From contig NZ_WVUG01000029.1 of the NCBI RefSeq assembly GCF_017614965.1, positions 1 through 47,882 on the forward strand: a DNA stretch of 47,882 nt, read 5' to 3'. The notes under the pieces were generated by a model. The model did not search any database. It was not told the DNA's origin and saw only the letters and a list, made by a program, of their open reading frames with translations. The DNA is from Streptomyces griseorubiginosus. Its GTDB lineage: Bacteria > Actinomycetota > Actinomycetes > Streptomycetales > Streptomycetaceae. The translations under genes were made by a program, and so were the position numbers. Position 1 is the first letter of the stretch. Every line of letters begins with the position of its first letter. Below are positions 24,310-31,271 of this stretch, piece after piece.

Positions 24310-25068
24310 ATGAGCGTTCCCGACAGCCCGACCCCGCCCGAGCCGTCCCCCGACGGCACCTTCCTGCACGCCACGCGGCTGGCGCTGGGCCTGACCGACC
24401 TGGCCGTACGGACCGCGGCGAGGGCGGGAGGCGTCCGGGTACGCGAACGGCACCCGACCGCCGCGGCCGCCTCCGACGCGGCTCTCGGCCTCGCCCTGGA
24501 AGCCCAACACCGGCTGTCCTCGGCCCTGTTGGGTGCCGCGGAACGGACCGCGCCCGCTACCCGGGCGGCCGTGCGCGGTCTCGTGCCGTCCGGTGCCACC
24601 GATGCCGTCGGCCGTCGTGTGGCCCACTGGAGCGCGCGTGGCGCCGCCGAACGCCTGCGGGCGCGGAACGAGGCGCTGTCGGCGGCCCGCAGGCTCGTAC
24701 AGGTGCTGGCGGCGGCCGTCCTCGACGAGATCGACCTCGACGCCGTGGCCGACCGGCTCGATGTCGACCGCGTCGCCTCCCGGCTCGACGTCGACCGTGT
24801 CGCCTCCCGGATCGACATCGACGCTGTGCTCGCCCGGGTCGACCTGGTCACGTACACCGAACTGGTCCTGGAGGAAATGGACATCGGCCGGGTGGTGCGG
24901 GACACGGGCGGGAGCATCACGGCGGAGACGCTGGACGCGTTCCGGGAACAGAACGCGCGCGCCGACCGGCTCGTGCAGCGCATCGCGGACCGGCTGCTGC
25001 GCAGAGCGGGCACGGATTCCACCAACCGGCCCGCCGCCGGGCCCGTTCGCCAGGTGGAGGCGCTGTGA
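24310..25068 (+). CDS. Protein of unknown function with a nonapeptide repeat
   Basis: This is a 252-aa soluble protein. The start ATG 24310 has GAGGGG 8 bp upstream, and a GTG at 24301 overlapping the SulP stop (GTGA) is possible. The N-terminal half is Ala-rich and helical. Residues 142-177 are four tandem nine-residue repeats, DLDAVADRL, DVDRVASRL, DVDRVASRI and DIDAVLARV. The regular D-hydrophobic-D pattern could form a right-handed solenoid or an amphipathic coil. A helical tail follows (AETLDAFREQNARADRLVQRIADRLL). No family is recognised. It sits between SulP and an RDD membrane protein with both junctions coupled, so it is likely an accessory of that membrane system. Confidence 0.75.
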   Translation: MSVPDSPTPPEPSPDGTFLHATRLALGLTDLAVRTAARAGGVRVRERHPTAAAASDAALGLALEAQHRLSSALLGAAERTAPATRAAVRGLVPSGATDAVGRRVAHWSARGAAERLRARNEALSAARRLVQVLAAAVLDEIDLDAVADRLDVDRVASRLDVDRVASRIDIDAVLARVDLVTYTELVLEEMDIGRVVRDTGGSITAETLDAFREQNARADRLVQRIADRLLRRAGTDSTNRPAAGPVRQVEAL

Positions 25069-25574
25069 CAGCGTCGACCCGCCCGTCTGGCCTGCCGGTC
25101 GTCCAGGGACTGCCGGCCGGGATCGTGTCGCGTACGGTGGCCGCCGCCGTGGACGTCCTCGTGCTGCTCGCGCTCCTGTTCCTCCTCGAACTCGGTTATG
25201 CGGCGGCGCGGTTCCTGCTGACGGGCCCTCCGTTCACGTTCCCCGAACCCGATCCCGTCGTCACCGCCGTCCTCGGTTACGTCCTCTTCGTCGTCTATCT
25301 CGCGGGCAGTTGGTTCCTCGGCGGTCGCACGGTCGGGGACCAGATGATGGGCTTGCGGGTGACCGGTCGTTCGGGGCGACGGATGTCCCCGGGCAGGGCC
25401 CTCCTGCGTGCCGTGCTGTGCGCGCTCGTTCCCGTGGGGCTGCTGTGGATCCCGGTCAGCCGACGCGGCGCCTCCCTCCAGGACCTCCTCGTCGGCACCA
25501 CCGTCGTACACGACTGGTACGGCAGCACCGGCCCCCGCCTCGGCGGCCCGGGCGGGCTCACCTCCGGAGGGTGA
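25065..25574 (+). CDS. RDD family membrane protein
   Basis: This is a 169-aa protein. The start GTG 25065 overlaps the preceding stop as GTGA and has GTGGAGG at 25054-25060. The first helix is GIVSRTVAAAVDVLVLLALL (the R..D arrangement that names the RDD domain). A second helix lies at about residues 64-84, and the loop GGRTVGDQMMGLRVTGRSG is the conserved RDD signature, followed by a third helix (LLRAVLCALVPVGLLWIPV). Some members behave as ion transporters, but the role of most is unknown. It is the last gene of the SulP operon. Its stop codon is embedded in the second copy of the 17-bp palindrome. Confidence 0.88.
   Translation: MTASTRPSGLPVVQGLPAGIVSRTVAAAVDVLVLLALLFLLELGYAAARFLLTGPPFTFPEPDPVVTAVLGYVLFVVYLAGSWFLGGRTVGDQMMGLRVTGRSGRRMSPGRALLRAVLCALVPVGLLWIPVSRRGASLQDLLVGTTVVHDWYGSTGPRLGGPGGLTSGG
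25558..25574. promoter_or_regulatory. 17-bp palindrome, copy 2 (upstream of DUF6325 gene)
   Basis: TCACCTC-CGG-AGGGTGA keeps the outer TCACC/GGTGA arms but has changed inner bases. It ends 59 nt before the DUF6325 start at 25633, two helical turns closer than the copies at 80-81 nt. Confidence 0.5.
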
Positions 25575-25632
25575 GGTGCGGGAGGGGCCGATCGGGCTTG
25601 ATGAGTCCCGGGCGGGGGAGAGGAGAGAGACC

Positions 25633-26193
25633 ATGACGACACTCGGGCCCGTGCAGCTGGTGACCCTCGGGTTCGGTCCGGACGCGCAGTTCGAGGGCCG
25701 TGTCCTCGAAGAGCTGGGAGCGCTGGAGAGCAGCGGGCAGATCCGTGTCCTCGACGTGCTGTTCCTGCAGAAGGGCGGCGACGGGGACACCGTCGGACTC
25801 GACTACCGGGCCGAGGGCATGGGCGAGATGATCGAGGCGCTGCTGGGGCTGGCCCCGCACTTCGAGGAGGCGACGGGGGTGGAAGCCGGCGCGGGGGAGG
25901 AGGCGGACGGCCCCGCACCGAAGGACGTCGGGTTCACACCGGACGACCTCAGGTCGCTCACGCAGGAACTCCTCCCGGGCACCGCGGCCGGGTTCGTCCT
26001 GCTGGAACACCTGTGGGCCAAGCACCTGCGCGAAGCCGTCCGTGAGGCGGGCGGCCTGCCCCTCGCGGAGGGGTTCCTCACGCCCGAGGCGCTCGCGCCG
26101 GTGGCGGCCGAACTCCTCGCGACGACCCAGACCGTCGACGACCTGACCGCCGCTCAGGAGGCCGCCGGCCGGCCGGACGACCGGCGTCTGTGA
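25633..26193 (+). CDS. DUF6325-type protein, paralogue of the gene at 47142
   Basis: This is a 186-aa soluble protein. ATG 25633 follows a purine-rich GGAGAGGAGAGAGA. It has two alpha/beta halves. The first (GPVQLVTLGFGPDAQFEGRV, GQIRVLDVLFLQKGGDGDTV) gives a ferredoxin-like strand-helix-strand. The second (ELLPGTAAGFVLLEHLWAKH, LREAVREAGGLPLAEGFL) repeats the same pattern. It aligns along its length with the 147-aa protein at 47142-47585 (GPIDYLVVEF..., GIIRILDLRFIRKDEDGSV, PGNSAGLLVYENLWA), and the extra length is an acidic insert at about residues 82-103. The family resembles DUF1269-type membrane-associated proteins without the membrane part. The function is unknown, and the stress island suggests a stress role. 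Confidence 0.82.
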   Translation: MTTLGPVQLVTLGFGPDAQFEGRVLEELGALESSGQIRVLDVLFLQKGGDGDTVGLDYRAEGMGEMIEALLGLAPHFEEATGVEAGAGEEADGPAPKDVGFTPDDLRSLTQELLPGTAAGFVLLEHLWAKHLREAVREAGGLPLAEGFLTPEALAPVAAELLATTQTVDDLTAAQEAAGRPDDRRL

Positions 26194-26202
26194 CACAACT
26201 CC

Positions 26203-26274
26203 CCGGACTATCAGGGAGCTTGGTCAGGGAGCTTGGCCGGGCTCCTCAACTCGCCGGACTGTCAGGGAGCGTGG
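26203..26274. repeat. Tandem 13-bp direct repeats downstream of the DUF6325 gene
   Basis: TCAGGGAGCTTGG occurs twice head to tail (26211-26223 and 26224-26236), and a third copy with one change (TCAGGGAGCGTGG) lies at 26262-26274. Copies one and three share the left flank CCGGACT. They lie in the 126-bp gap between convergent genes, next to a terminator stem. Confidence 0.7.
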
Positions 26275-26311
26275 CCCGAGTGGTAGGCCGAACCGGCGTA
26301 CCACTCGGGCC
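26273..26311. terminator. Terminator-like hairpin between convergent genes
   Basis: GGCCCGAGTGGTA (26273-26285) pairs perfectly with TACCACTCGGGCC (26299-26311) around a 13-base loop, followed by GTTTCGG. The 13-bp stem is strong but the U-run is only three bases. It is placed to stop both the DUF6325 and the lipid-kinase transcripts. Confidence 0.75.
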
Positions 26312-26319
26312 GTTTCGGC

Positions 26320-27684
26320 TCAGGTGGCGGGCACGCCCCGTCGGCGGTGCGGGGCGAGGCGGCCCAACCCGAGCCTCGCCACCCGTGGCCAGTCCGCGGG
26401 TCCGCCGGACGCCCGCACTCCCGGCCGGTGACGCGGCACGACCACCCGCAGTGCCGCGGGGGCGGACCGGCACACCACCGGCGCCGGCAGCGTGACGTAC
26501 TCCCCGTCGATGCCGACCGCCACGGCGTCCGAGTCCGCCTCGACCACGACTTCCTCGGCGCTCAGGCGCATGACCGAACCGGACCGCGGGCCGCGCACCA
26601 GGCGGGCCGCCTGAGCGGTGTTGCCGACGCGGACGCACAGCACTCCGAGCCGTCCCGAGTCCAGCCGTTCCCGGCGTCCCGGATGGGCCGAGTCGACCGC
26701 GCGCCGGTAGGGGTTGTTGCTGACCAGGAGCGCCTGCAGGCCCTCGGCCTCGGAGCCCCCGGCCCGCATGCGCAGCGCGGGCGCGTCCTTGCTGGTGAGG
26801 AGCTCGGGAAGGGTCTGCAGGGCGGTGTGCACTTTGGCGTCCCGGTAGGCGGGGTCGGCGACCACGGACGCGTAGGTACCGAAGGACGCGTTGTTGACGA
26901 ACACCCGGTCGGCGGCGAACCCGAGGTCGACGCGGAGCTCCACGCCGTCGGTGAGCGCCTCCAGGCTCGCGGCGGGATCCTCCCGGTCCAGACCGAGGTC
27001 GAGAGCGAAGTGGTTGCGGGTGCCGGCGGGGATCACGGCGAACGGCACGTCGTGATGCGCCGCCACCTCGGCCACCAGCGCCTGGGTGCCGTCCCCGCCC
27101 GCCACGGCCAGCAGATCGGCCCCCTCGGCCACGGCCCGGCGCGCGAGGTCCACGACGTCCTGCCCCGGCTCGAGCAGCACCACCCGGGCGCCCGCCGCCC
27201 GCGCCTTCTCGGCGAGATGGAACCGGTCCACCTTGCCCCCGCCGGAGCGCGGGTTCATCAGGATCCAGGGGCTGTGCGGGGTCTCGGCCGTCCTGGGCTG
27301 CCGGGTGGTGTGCGAGGGTGCCAGCGCGGTGTGCGCCGCGGCGACGGCCAGGGCCCACAGGGCCAGCGACAGACAGGCGGGACCCAGCATGCCGGAGGAC
27401 GCGTACAGGGCGAGCACGGCCAGCGGCGCGGCCACCGACAGCACCGCCCCGAGGACACGCAGCACACCGGTGTGGGCCAGCGTCCACCACACCCCGACGG
27501 CGGCGAGCGCCAGGCCGGCGAGGCCGGCCAGCGCCCACAGCACGCTGCGCAGACCTGCGACGATCAGCGGCACGAGCACGCTGCCCAGCAGGGCGAGCAG
27601 CGCGACCCGTGCCCTGAGGACACTGCCCGAGGGCGGGTCCGCCGCTGGCCTCGTGCTCGTGCCCGAGCCGCGGTGCCGACCCAT
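26320..27684 (-). CDS. Diacylglycerol/sphingosine kinase-type lipid kinase with N-terminal membrane helices
   Basis: This is a 454-aa protein. Residues about 25-120 hold four hydrophobic helices. The DAGK catalytic domain follows: ILMNPRSGGGKVDRF (about 142-156), AVAGGDGTQALVAEV with the nucleotide-binding GGDGT at 196-200, and VIPAGTRNHFALDLGL. These motifs are conserved in bacterial YegS/DgkB-type lipid kinases, which phosphorylate a lipid hydroxyl with ATP. The C-terminal region (VGIDGEYVTLPAPVVCRSAP) is the usual second lobe. The membrane anchor places activity at the inner face of the membrane. The start ATG 27684 follows GGTGAGG. The DUF7144 gene is 15 bp upstream, so it is probably the last gene of the SHOCT-DUF7144-kinase operon. 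Confidence 0.9.
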   Translation of the reverse strand: MGRHRGSGTSTRPAADPPSGSVLRARVALLALLGSVLVPLIVAGLRSVLWALAGLAGLALAAVGVWWTLAHTGVLRVLGAVLSVAAPLAVLALYASSGMLGPACLSLALWALAVAAAHTALAPSHTTRQPRTAETPHSPWILMNPRSGGGKVDRFHLAEKARAAGARVVLLEPGQDVVDLARRAVAEGADLLAVAGGDGTQALVAEVAAHHDVPFAVIPAGTRNHFALDLGLDREDPAASLEALTDGVELRVDLGFAADRVFVNNASFGTYASVVADPAYRDAKVHTALQTLPELLTSKDAPALRMRAGGSEAEGLQALLVSNNPYRRAVDSAHPGRRERLDSGRLGVLCVRVGNTAQAARLVRGPRSGSVMRLSAEEVVVEADSDAVAVGIDGEYVTLPAPVVCRSAPAALRVVVPRHRPGVRASGGPADWPRVARLGLGRLAPHRRRGVPAT

Positions 27685-27699
27685 GTCCTCACCTGTCCG

Positions 27700-28122
27700 T
27701 CACATCGCGGAGGTGTCGTCCCGCCGGACCACGCACAGGGCCCAGATGATGAACCCCGACATCGCGATCATCACGACCGACCACACCGGGTAGTACGGCA
27801 GCGAGAGGAAGTTGGCGATGAGGACGAGGGCCCCGACGCCCACGCCGGCGACACGGGCCCAGGTGGACGTCACGAACAGTCCCATGCTGACGATCACGGC
27901 GACCACGCCGAGGGCGAGGTGGACCCAGCCCCAGCCGGTGAGGTCGAACTGGAAGACGTAGTTACGGGTGTTGACGAAGACGTCGTCCTCGGCGATCGCC
28001 ATGATCCCCCGGAAGATGGCGAGGAGGCCGGCGATCGTCAGCATGACGGCGGCGAAGGCCGTCAGGCCGGCGGCCCAGTTCTGCTTCGTCGAGGGAGCGT
28101 GTGCGGTGTGCGTGGCGGTCAT
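27700..28122 (-). CDS. DUF7144 family membrane protein
   Basis: This is a 140-aa protein with four predicted transmembrane helices and short loops: WAAGLTAFAAVMLTIAGLLA, then GWVHLALGVVAVIVSMGLFV, ARVAGVGVGALVLIANFLSL and VWSVVMIAMSGFIIWALCV. The conserved FQFDLTGWGWVHL loop before helix two is typical of this actinobacterial family. Its start overlaps the preceding SHOCT gene stop by four bases (ATGA), and 15 bp separates it from the lipid-kinase gene. The function is unknown. It is a frequent resident of stress and dormancy gene islands. Confidence 0.88.
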   Translation of the reverse strand: MTATHTAHAPSTKQNWAAGLTAFAAVMLTIAGLLAIFRGIMAIAEDDVFVNTRNYVFQFDLTGWGWVHLALGVVAVIVSMGLFVTSTWARVAGVGVGALVLIANFLSLPYYPVWSVVMIAMSGFIIWALCVVRRDDTSAM

Positions 28123-28553
28123 CCTGAGTACCTCGTTCCACTGAGCACCAGTTCCTTGGCCCTGGCGTACTCCTGGTCGGTGATGTCGCCGCGGGCGCGG
28201 ATCTCCGACAGCCTGGCGAGTTCGTCCACGCTGCTGGACCCGCTGCCGCTTCCGGCGGTCCTGCGGATGTAGGAGTCGAACTCCCGTTGCTGCGCCTGTG
28301 CCTGTGCCACCTCACGGCGGCCCATGCTCTTGCCGCGGGCGATCACATAGACGAACACCCCGAGGAAGGGAAGGAGGATGACCAGCGCCAGCCAGCCGGC
28401 CTTCGCCCAGCCGCCCATGTCGTCGTCGCGGAAGATGTCGACGACGATCCGGAAGAGCAGGACGAACCACATGATCCACAGGAAGAACACCAGCATGGAC
28501 CAGAAGACGCTCAGCAGCGGATAGTCGTACGCGAGGTACGTCGGCGTGCTCAT
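28119..28553 (-). CDS. PLDc_N/SHOCT-domain membrane protein
   Basis: This is a 144-aa protein. Two N-terminal helices (LLSVFWSMLVFFLWIMWFVL and AKAGWLALVILLPFLGVFVY) form a phospholipase-D-nuclease-N-type membrane anchor (IFRDDDMGGWAKAGW between them is characteristic). The C-terminal cytoplasmic part ends in a SHOCT motif at about residues 112-140 (VDELARLSEIRARGDITDQE), a short helical module of unknown partner. The start ATG 28553 has GGAGGAGAG seven bases upstream. It is the first gene of a coupled operon with DUF7144 and the lipid kinase, and copy 3 of the 17-bp palindrome lies 80 nt before its start. Confidence 0.9.
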   Translation of the reverse strand: MSTPTYLAYDYPLLSVFWSMLVFFLWIMWFVLLFRIVVDIFRDDDMGGWAKAGWLALVILLPFLGVFVYVIARGKSMGRREVAQAQAQQREFDSYIRRTAGSGSGSSSVDELARLSEIRARGDITDQEYARAKELVLSGTRYSG

Positions 28554-28632
28554 GGCTCTCCTCCGTCCCGGGCGGCCGCACGGCCGCCTTTCTCTGCCTT
28601 CTCAGCGTGCGCACGGCAAGAAGCGGACGGCC

Positions 28633-28649
28633 TCACCCGGCGCGGGTGA
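28633..28649. promoter_or_regulatory. 17-bp palindrome, copy 3 (upstream of SHOCT operon)
   Basis: TCACCCG-GCG-CGGGTGA is a perfect 7-bp-arm dyad. Its near edge is 80 nt before the SHOCT start at 28553. On the coding orientation it is followed by GGCCGT, as in copy 1. Confidence 0.75.
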
Positions 28650-28658
28650 ACGGGGGCG

Positions 28659-29321
28659 TCAGGTCGCCGACGAGGGGCCCGGGCCGCCCATGACGCCCGA
28701 CCTGCGCAGAGCCGCCCGCCAGGCGAGGGCGAGCACCAGCTCCATCAGGCCCAGCAGGACGAGCCACAGCCCCAGCAGCCGGGTCAGCGCGCGGGCCGAC
28801 TCGGTCGGCAGGGCGAGGACCACGACCCCGGCGAGGATGCCGAGCACCGCGGCGCCCAGGACGAAGCCGCGGTGCGGCAGGTCCTCCGCGGTGATCGCCG
28901 TGAAGAGGGTGAGGATCCCGGACACGAGCCAGAGGATTCCGACGACCAGCGAGAGCGCGGTCACGGTCTGCAGCGGGTTGCGCAGGCACAGCACTCCGGC
29001 CAGCACGTACAGCACGGAGATGAGCAGTCCGGCGATCCGCTCGCCGATCCCCTGACCGGCGAACAGCGCCACGAATCGGAACGCCCCGTTGACCAGCAGG
29101 TACAGGCCGATGAGGACGGCCAGGACGTGCAGGGTCTCGTCCGGCCAGACCAGAACCAGCAGGCCCGGTACGAGCGTCGCGACCGCGGACCCCAGGATCC
29201 AGGTCCAGGAGCGGCCGAGCTGCTCCAGGGCCCGCTCGGTGCCGTCCGCCTGATCGTGGACCGCCCCGTCGGGACTCAACTGCGGTCCGGTACGCGGTGC
29301 CGTACCACGCGGAACGGTCAT
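28659..29321 (-). CDS. HdeD/DUF308 family membrane protein
   Basis: This is a 220-aa protein. ATG 29321 follows GAGGAGGAG. After a soluble N-terminal 40 residues there are six transmembrane helices in the HdeD pattern: WILGSAVATLVPGLLVLVWP, LHVLAVLIGLYLLVNGAFRF, IAGLLISVLYVLAGVLCLRN, ALSLVVGILWLVSGILTLFT, VLGAAVLGILAGVVVLALPT and LTRLLGLWLVLLGLMELVLA. HdeD proteins are linked to acid resistance and general stress, and the mechanism is unknown. It is transcribed away from the DUF2252 gene. The shared intergenic region carries copy 4 of the 17-bp palindrome and a GGGACC/GGTCCC dyad. Confidence 0.9.
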   Translation of the reverse strand: MTVPRGTAPRTGPQLSPDGAVHDQADGTERALEQLGRSWTWILGSAVATLVPGLLVLVWPDETLHVLAVLIGLYLLVNGAFRFVALFAGQGIGERIAGLLISVLYVLAGVLCLRNPLQTVTALSLVVGILWLVSGILTLFTAITAEDLPHRGFVLGAAVLGILAGVVVLALPTESARALTRLLGLWLVLLGLMELVLALAWRAALRRSGVMGGPGPSSAT

Positions 29322-29380
29322 GGCTCCTCCTCGCGTGGGTCGGCGGGTCGGCACCGGACCGCCCGACGGGGCGGTGTGCG

Positions 29381-29402
29381 GGGACCTCAGGGCAAGGGTC
29401 CC
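29381..29402. promoter_or_regulatory. GGGACC-N10-GGTCCC dyad in the HdeD/DUF2252 intergenic region
   Basis: GGGACC (29381-29386) and GGTCCC (29397-29402) form a 6-bp dyad 60 bp upstream of the HdeD-like start. The first 14 bases (GGGACCTCAGGGCA) loosely follow the GGG-x-C-N4-GG-x-C layout of the GGGCC-N4-GGCCC boxes elsewhere in the window. Confidence 0.35.
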
Positions 29403-29422
29403 CCGCCGTACCGGCGGCCGGG

Positions 29423-29439
29423 TCACCCGTTCCGGGTGA
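29423..29439. promoter_or_regulatory. 17-bp palindrome, copy 4 (HdeD/DUF2252 divergent promoter)
   Basis: TCACCCG-TTC-CGGGTGA is a perfect dyad. It ends 81 nt before the DUF2252 start (29520) and, on the other side, 102 nt before the HdeD-like start (29321). The difference of 21 nt is two helical turns. Confidence 0.75.
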
Positions 29440-29519
29440 TCCGGGCGGCGTCGCCGTGCCGGTGGGCTGGAGGCCGCGACGCCGCGCAGCGGAACGGGCG
29501 ATCTCAGGGAGGCAGGGCC

Positions 29520-30926
29520 ATGACCGTACCGAACTTCAGCGCAGCCCTGTCGACCGCCGAGCGGGCCGCGATCGGCCGGCACGCCCGCGTCCGTGCGTCG
29601 CGCTCGTGCCACGGGTGGTTCGAGGCCGGCCCCGACCGGTTCGATCCCGTCGAGGTGATGGAACGTCAGTCGGCGTCCTGGGCACCGGAGTTGGTGCCGG
29701 TCCGCCACGGCCGCATGCTTCAGTCGCCGTTGTGCTTCTACCGCGGCGCGGCGGCGGTCATGGCCGCGGACCTCGGGCCCACCCCCAACACGGGTCTGGG
29801 AGTGCAGCTCTGCGGCGACGCGCACCCGTTGAACTTCCGGCTGTTCGTCTCACCGGAACGCCATCTGGTCCTCGACATCGACGACTTCGACGAGACCTTC
29901 CCCGGGCCGTTCGAGTGGGACGTCAAACGTCTGACCGCCGGCTTGGTGATCGCGGGCCGGGAGAACGGCCTCTCGCTCAGTCAGCAGAACCGGGTCGTAC
30001 GGTCCTGCGTGCGGGCCTACCGGGAGCGGATACGCGACTTCGCCCGCATGCGCACCCTCGACGTCTGGTACGCCCAGGACGACGTGGACCGGCTGCGCAG
30101 GCTGCTCGCCTCCGCGACGGACAAGGACGCCGGGCGCCAGGCCGCCCGGGCCGTCACGTCCGCCCGCACCCGCACGCACCTGCAGGCGTTCGAGAAGCTC
30201 ACCCGCACCACGGTCGAGGGCCGTCGCATCACGCCGGACCCACCGCTGATCACTCCGCTGCGGGACCCGGTGTCCGCTTCGTCGGGTGACGAGGAGGAGA
30301 AGATGCTGCGGCTCGTGGTGGAGGGATACGCCCGCACCCTGCCTCCCGAGCGCCGGCATCTGTTGCGCCGCTACCACCTGGTGGACATCGCCCGGAAGGT
30401 GGTGGGCGTCGCCGGCGCCGGCACCCGCTGCTGGATGCTGCTCCTGCTCGGCGGGAATGACGACGATCCTCTGCTGCTGCAGGCCAAGGAGGCGCAGGAG
30501 TCGGTGCTGGCCGCTCAGCTGGGCGGCGACCGCTACGACAACCAGGGCCGCCGGGTCGTCAACGGGCAGCGGCTGATCCAGGCGACGAGCGACATCTTCC
30601 TGGGCTGGACGCACGCGGTGGGTCTGGACGGCAAGGGCCGGGACTTCCATGTACGACAGCTGCACGAATGGAAGGGCGTCGCCAGGCCGGAGACCATGGG
30701 CCCGGATCTGCTGAACCTCTTCGGACGGCTGTGCGGCGCCAGTCTGGCACGGGCCCACGCCCGGTCCGGCGACCCCGTCGCCATCGCCGCGTACCTCGGC
30801 GGCAGCGACCGCTTCGACCGGGCGATCGCCGAGTTCGGGCAGTCCTACGCCGACCGGAACGAGCGGGACTTCGAGGCGCTGCGGGCCGCGGCTCGCTCCG
30901 GCCGGATCACCGCGGCGGAGCTGTGA
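29520..30926 (+). CDS. DUF2252 family protein (kinase-like fold)
   Basis: This is a 468-aa cytoplasmic protein whose start ATG 29520 has AGGGAGG at 29506-29512. Core motifs of the DUF2252 family are present. These are FYRGAAAVMAADL, then LCGDAHPLNFRLF (near residue 100), then LDIDDFDETFPGPFEWD. The GDxHxxN and DxDDFD pairs look like the catalytic and metal loops of aminoglycoside-phosphotransferase/protein-kinase-like enzymes, so a phosphotransferase activity is plausible but has not been shown here. The C-terminal part (YHLVDIARKVVGVAGAGTRC, FHVRQLHEWKGV) is the usual second lobe. It has its own promoter region shared with the HdeD-like gene. Confidence 0.9.
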   Translation: MTVPNFSAALSTAERAAIGRHARVRASRSCHGWFEAGPDRFDPVEVMERQSASWAPELVPVRHGRMLQSPLCFYRGAAAVMAADLGPTPNTGLGVQLCGDAHPLNFRLFVSPERHLVLDIDDFDETFPGPFEWDVKRLTAGLVIAGRENGLSLSQQNRVVRSCVRAYRERIRDFARMRTLDVWYAQDDVDRLRRLLASATDKDAGRQAARAVTSARTRTHLQAFEKLTRTTVEGRRITPDPPLITPLRDPVSASSGDEEEKMLRLVVEGYARTLPPERRHLLRRYHLVDIARKVVGVAGAGTRCWMLLLLGGNDDDPLLLQAKEAQESVLAAQLGGDRYDNQGRRVVNGQRLIQATSDIFLGWTHAVGLDGKGRDFHVRQLHEWKGVARPETMGPDLLNLFGRLCGASLARAHARSGDPVAIAAYLGGSDRFDRAIAEFGQSYADRNERDFEALRAAARSGRITAAEL

Positions 30927-30937
30927 GCCGGGCTCGC

Positions 30938-31135
30938 TCACTCGGGCGTCTGCCGCATCTCCAGGACGCGCAGGCCCAGCGACTGGCAGCGGGCCAGCAG
31001 CCCGTACAGCTGGGCCTCGTCGACGACGGAACCGAACAGGACCGTCTGGCCCGACATGAGGACGTGGTCCAGCTCCGGAAAAGCCTTGGCCAGCGTCTCC
31101 GACATGTTTCCCTCGACCCGGATCTCGTAGCGCAT
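30938..31135 (-). CDS. Small conserved protein of unknown function (65 aa)
   Basis: This is a 65-aa protein. ATG 31135 has GGGAG 9 bases upstream. The sequence (MRYEIRVEGNMSETLAKAFP at the start, ending LLARCQSLGLRVLEMRQTPE) suggests beta-alpha-beta-beta-alpha-beta folding like ACT or DNA-uptake small domains. I know similar small proteins only as unannotated Streptomyces genes. It converges on the DUF2252 gene, and upstream of it stand copy 5 of the 17-bp palindrome (81 nt before the start) and a GGGCCGAACGG box (about 60 nt before). That shared control is the best clue to its role. Confidence 0.75.
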   Translation of the reverse strand: MRYEIRVEGNMSETLAKAFPELDHVLMSGQTVLFGSVVDEAQLYGLLARCQSLGLRVLEMRQTPE

Positions 31136-31194
31136 GGGCTTTGCTCCCGCGAGCGACCTGGTGCGGCGGTCTGCGCCCCGTACTGAGATCGTCC

Positions 31195-31207
31195 GGCCGT
31201 TCGGCCC
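31195..31207. promoter_or_regulatory. GGGCC-GAAC-GGCC box upstream of the 65-aa protein
   Basis: On the minus strand GGGCCGAACGGCC lies 60-72 bp upstream of the ATG at 31135, eight bases from copy 5 of the 17-bp palindrome. The same core occurs at 34048-34061 and, in part, at 44876-44889. Confidence 0.4.
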
Positions 31208-31215
31208 ACCCGGCC

Positions 31216-31232
31216 TCACCCGGCACAGGTGA
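31216..31232. promoter_or_regulatory. 17-bp palindrome, copy 5 (upstream of the 65-aa protein)
   Basis: TCACCCG-GCA-CAGGTGA has one change from the perfect dyad. It ends 81 nt before the start at 31135, and in the coding orientation it is followed by GGCCG, as in copies 1 and 3. Confidence 0.7.
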
Positions 31233-31271
31233 ACCGGCGTCCCGATCTCCGGCCGTCCGAGGAAGGCACGG

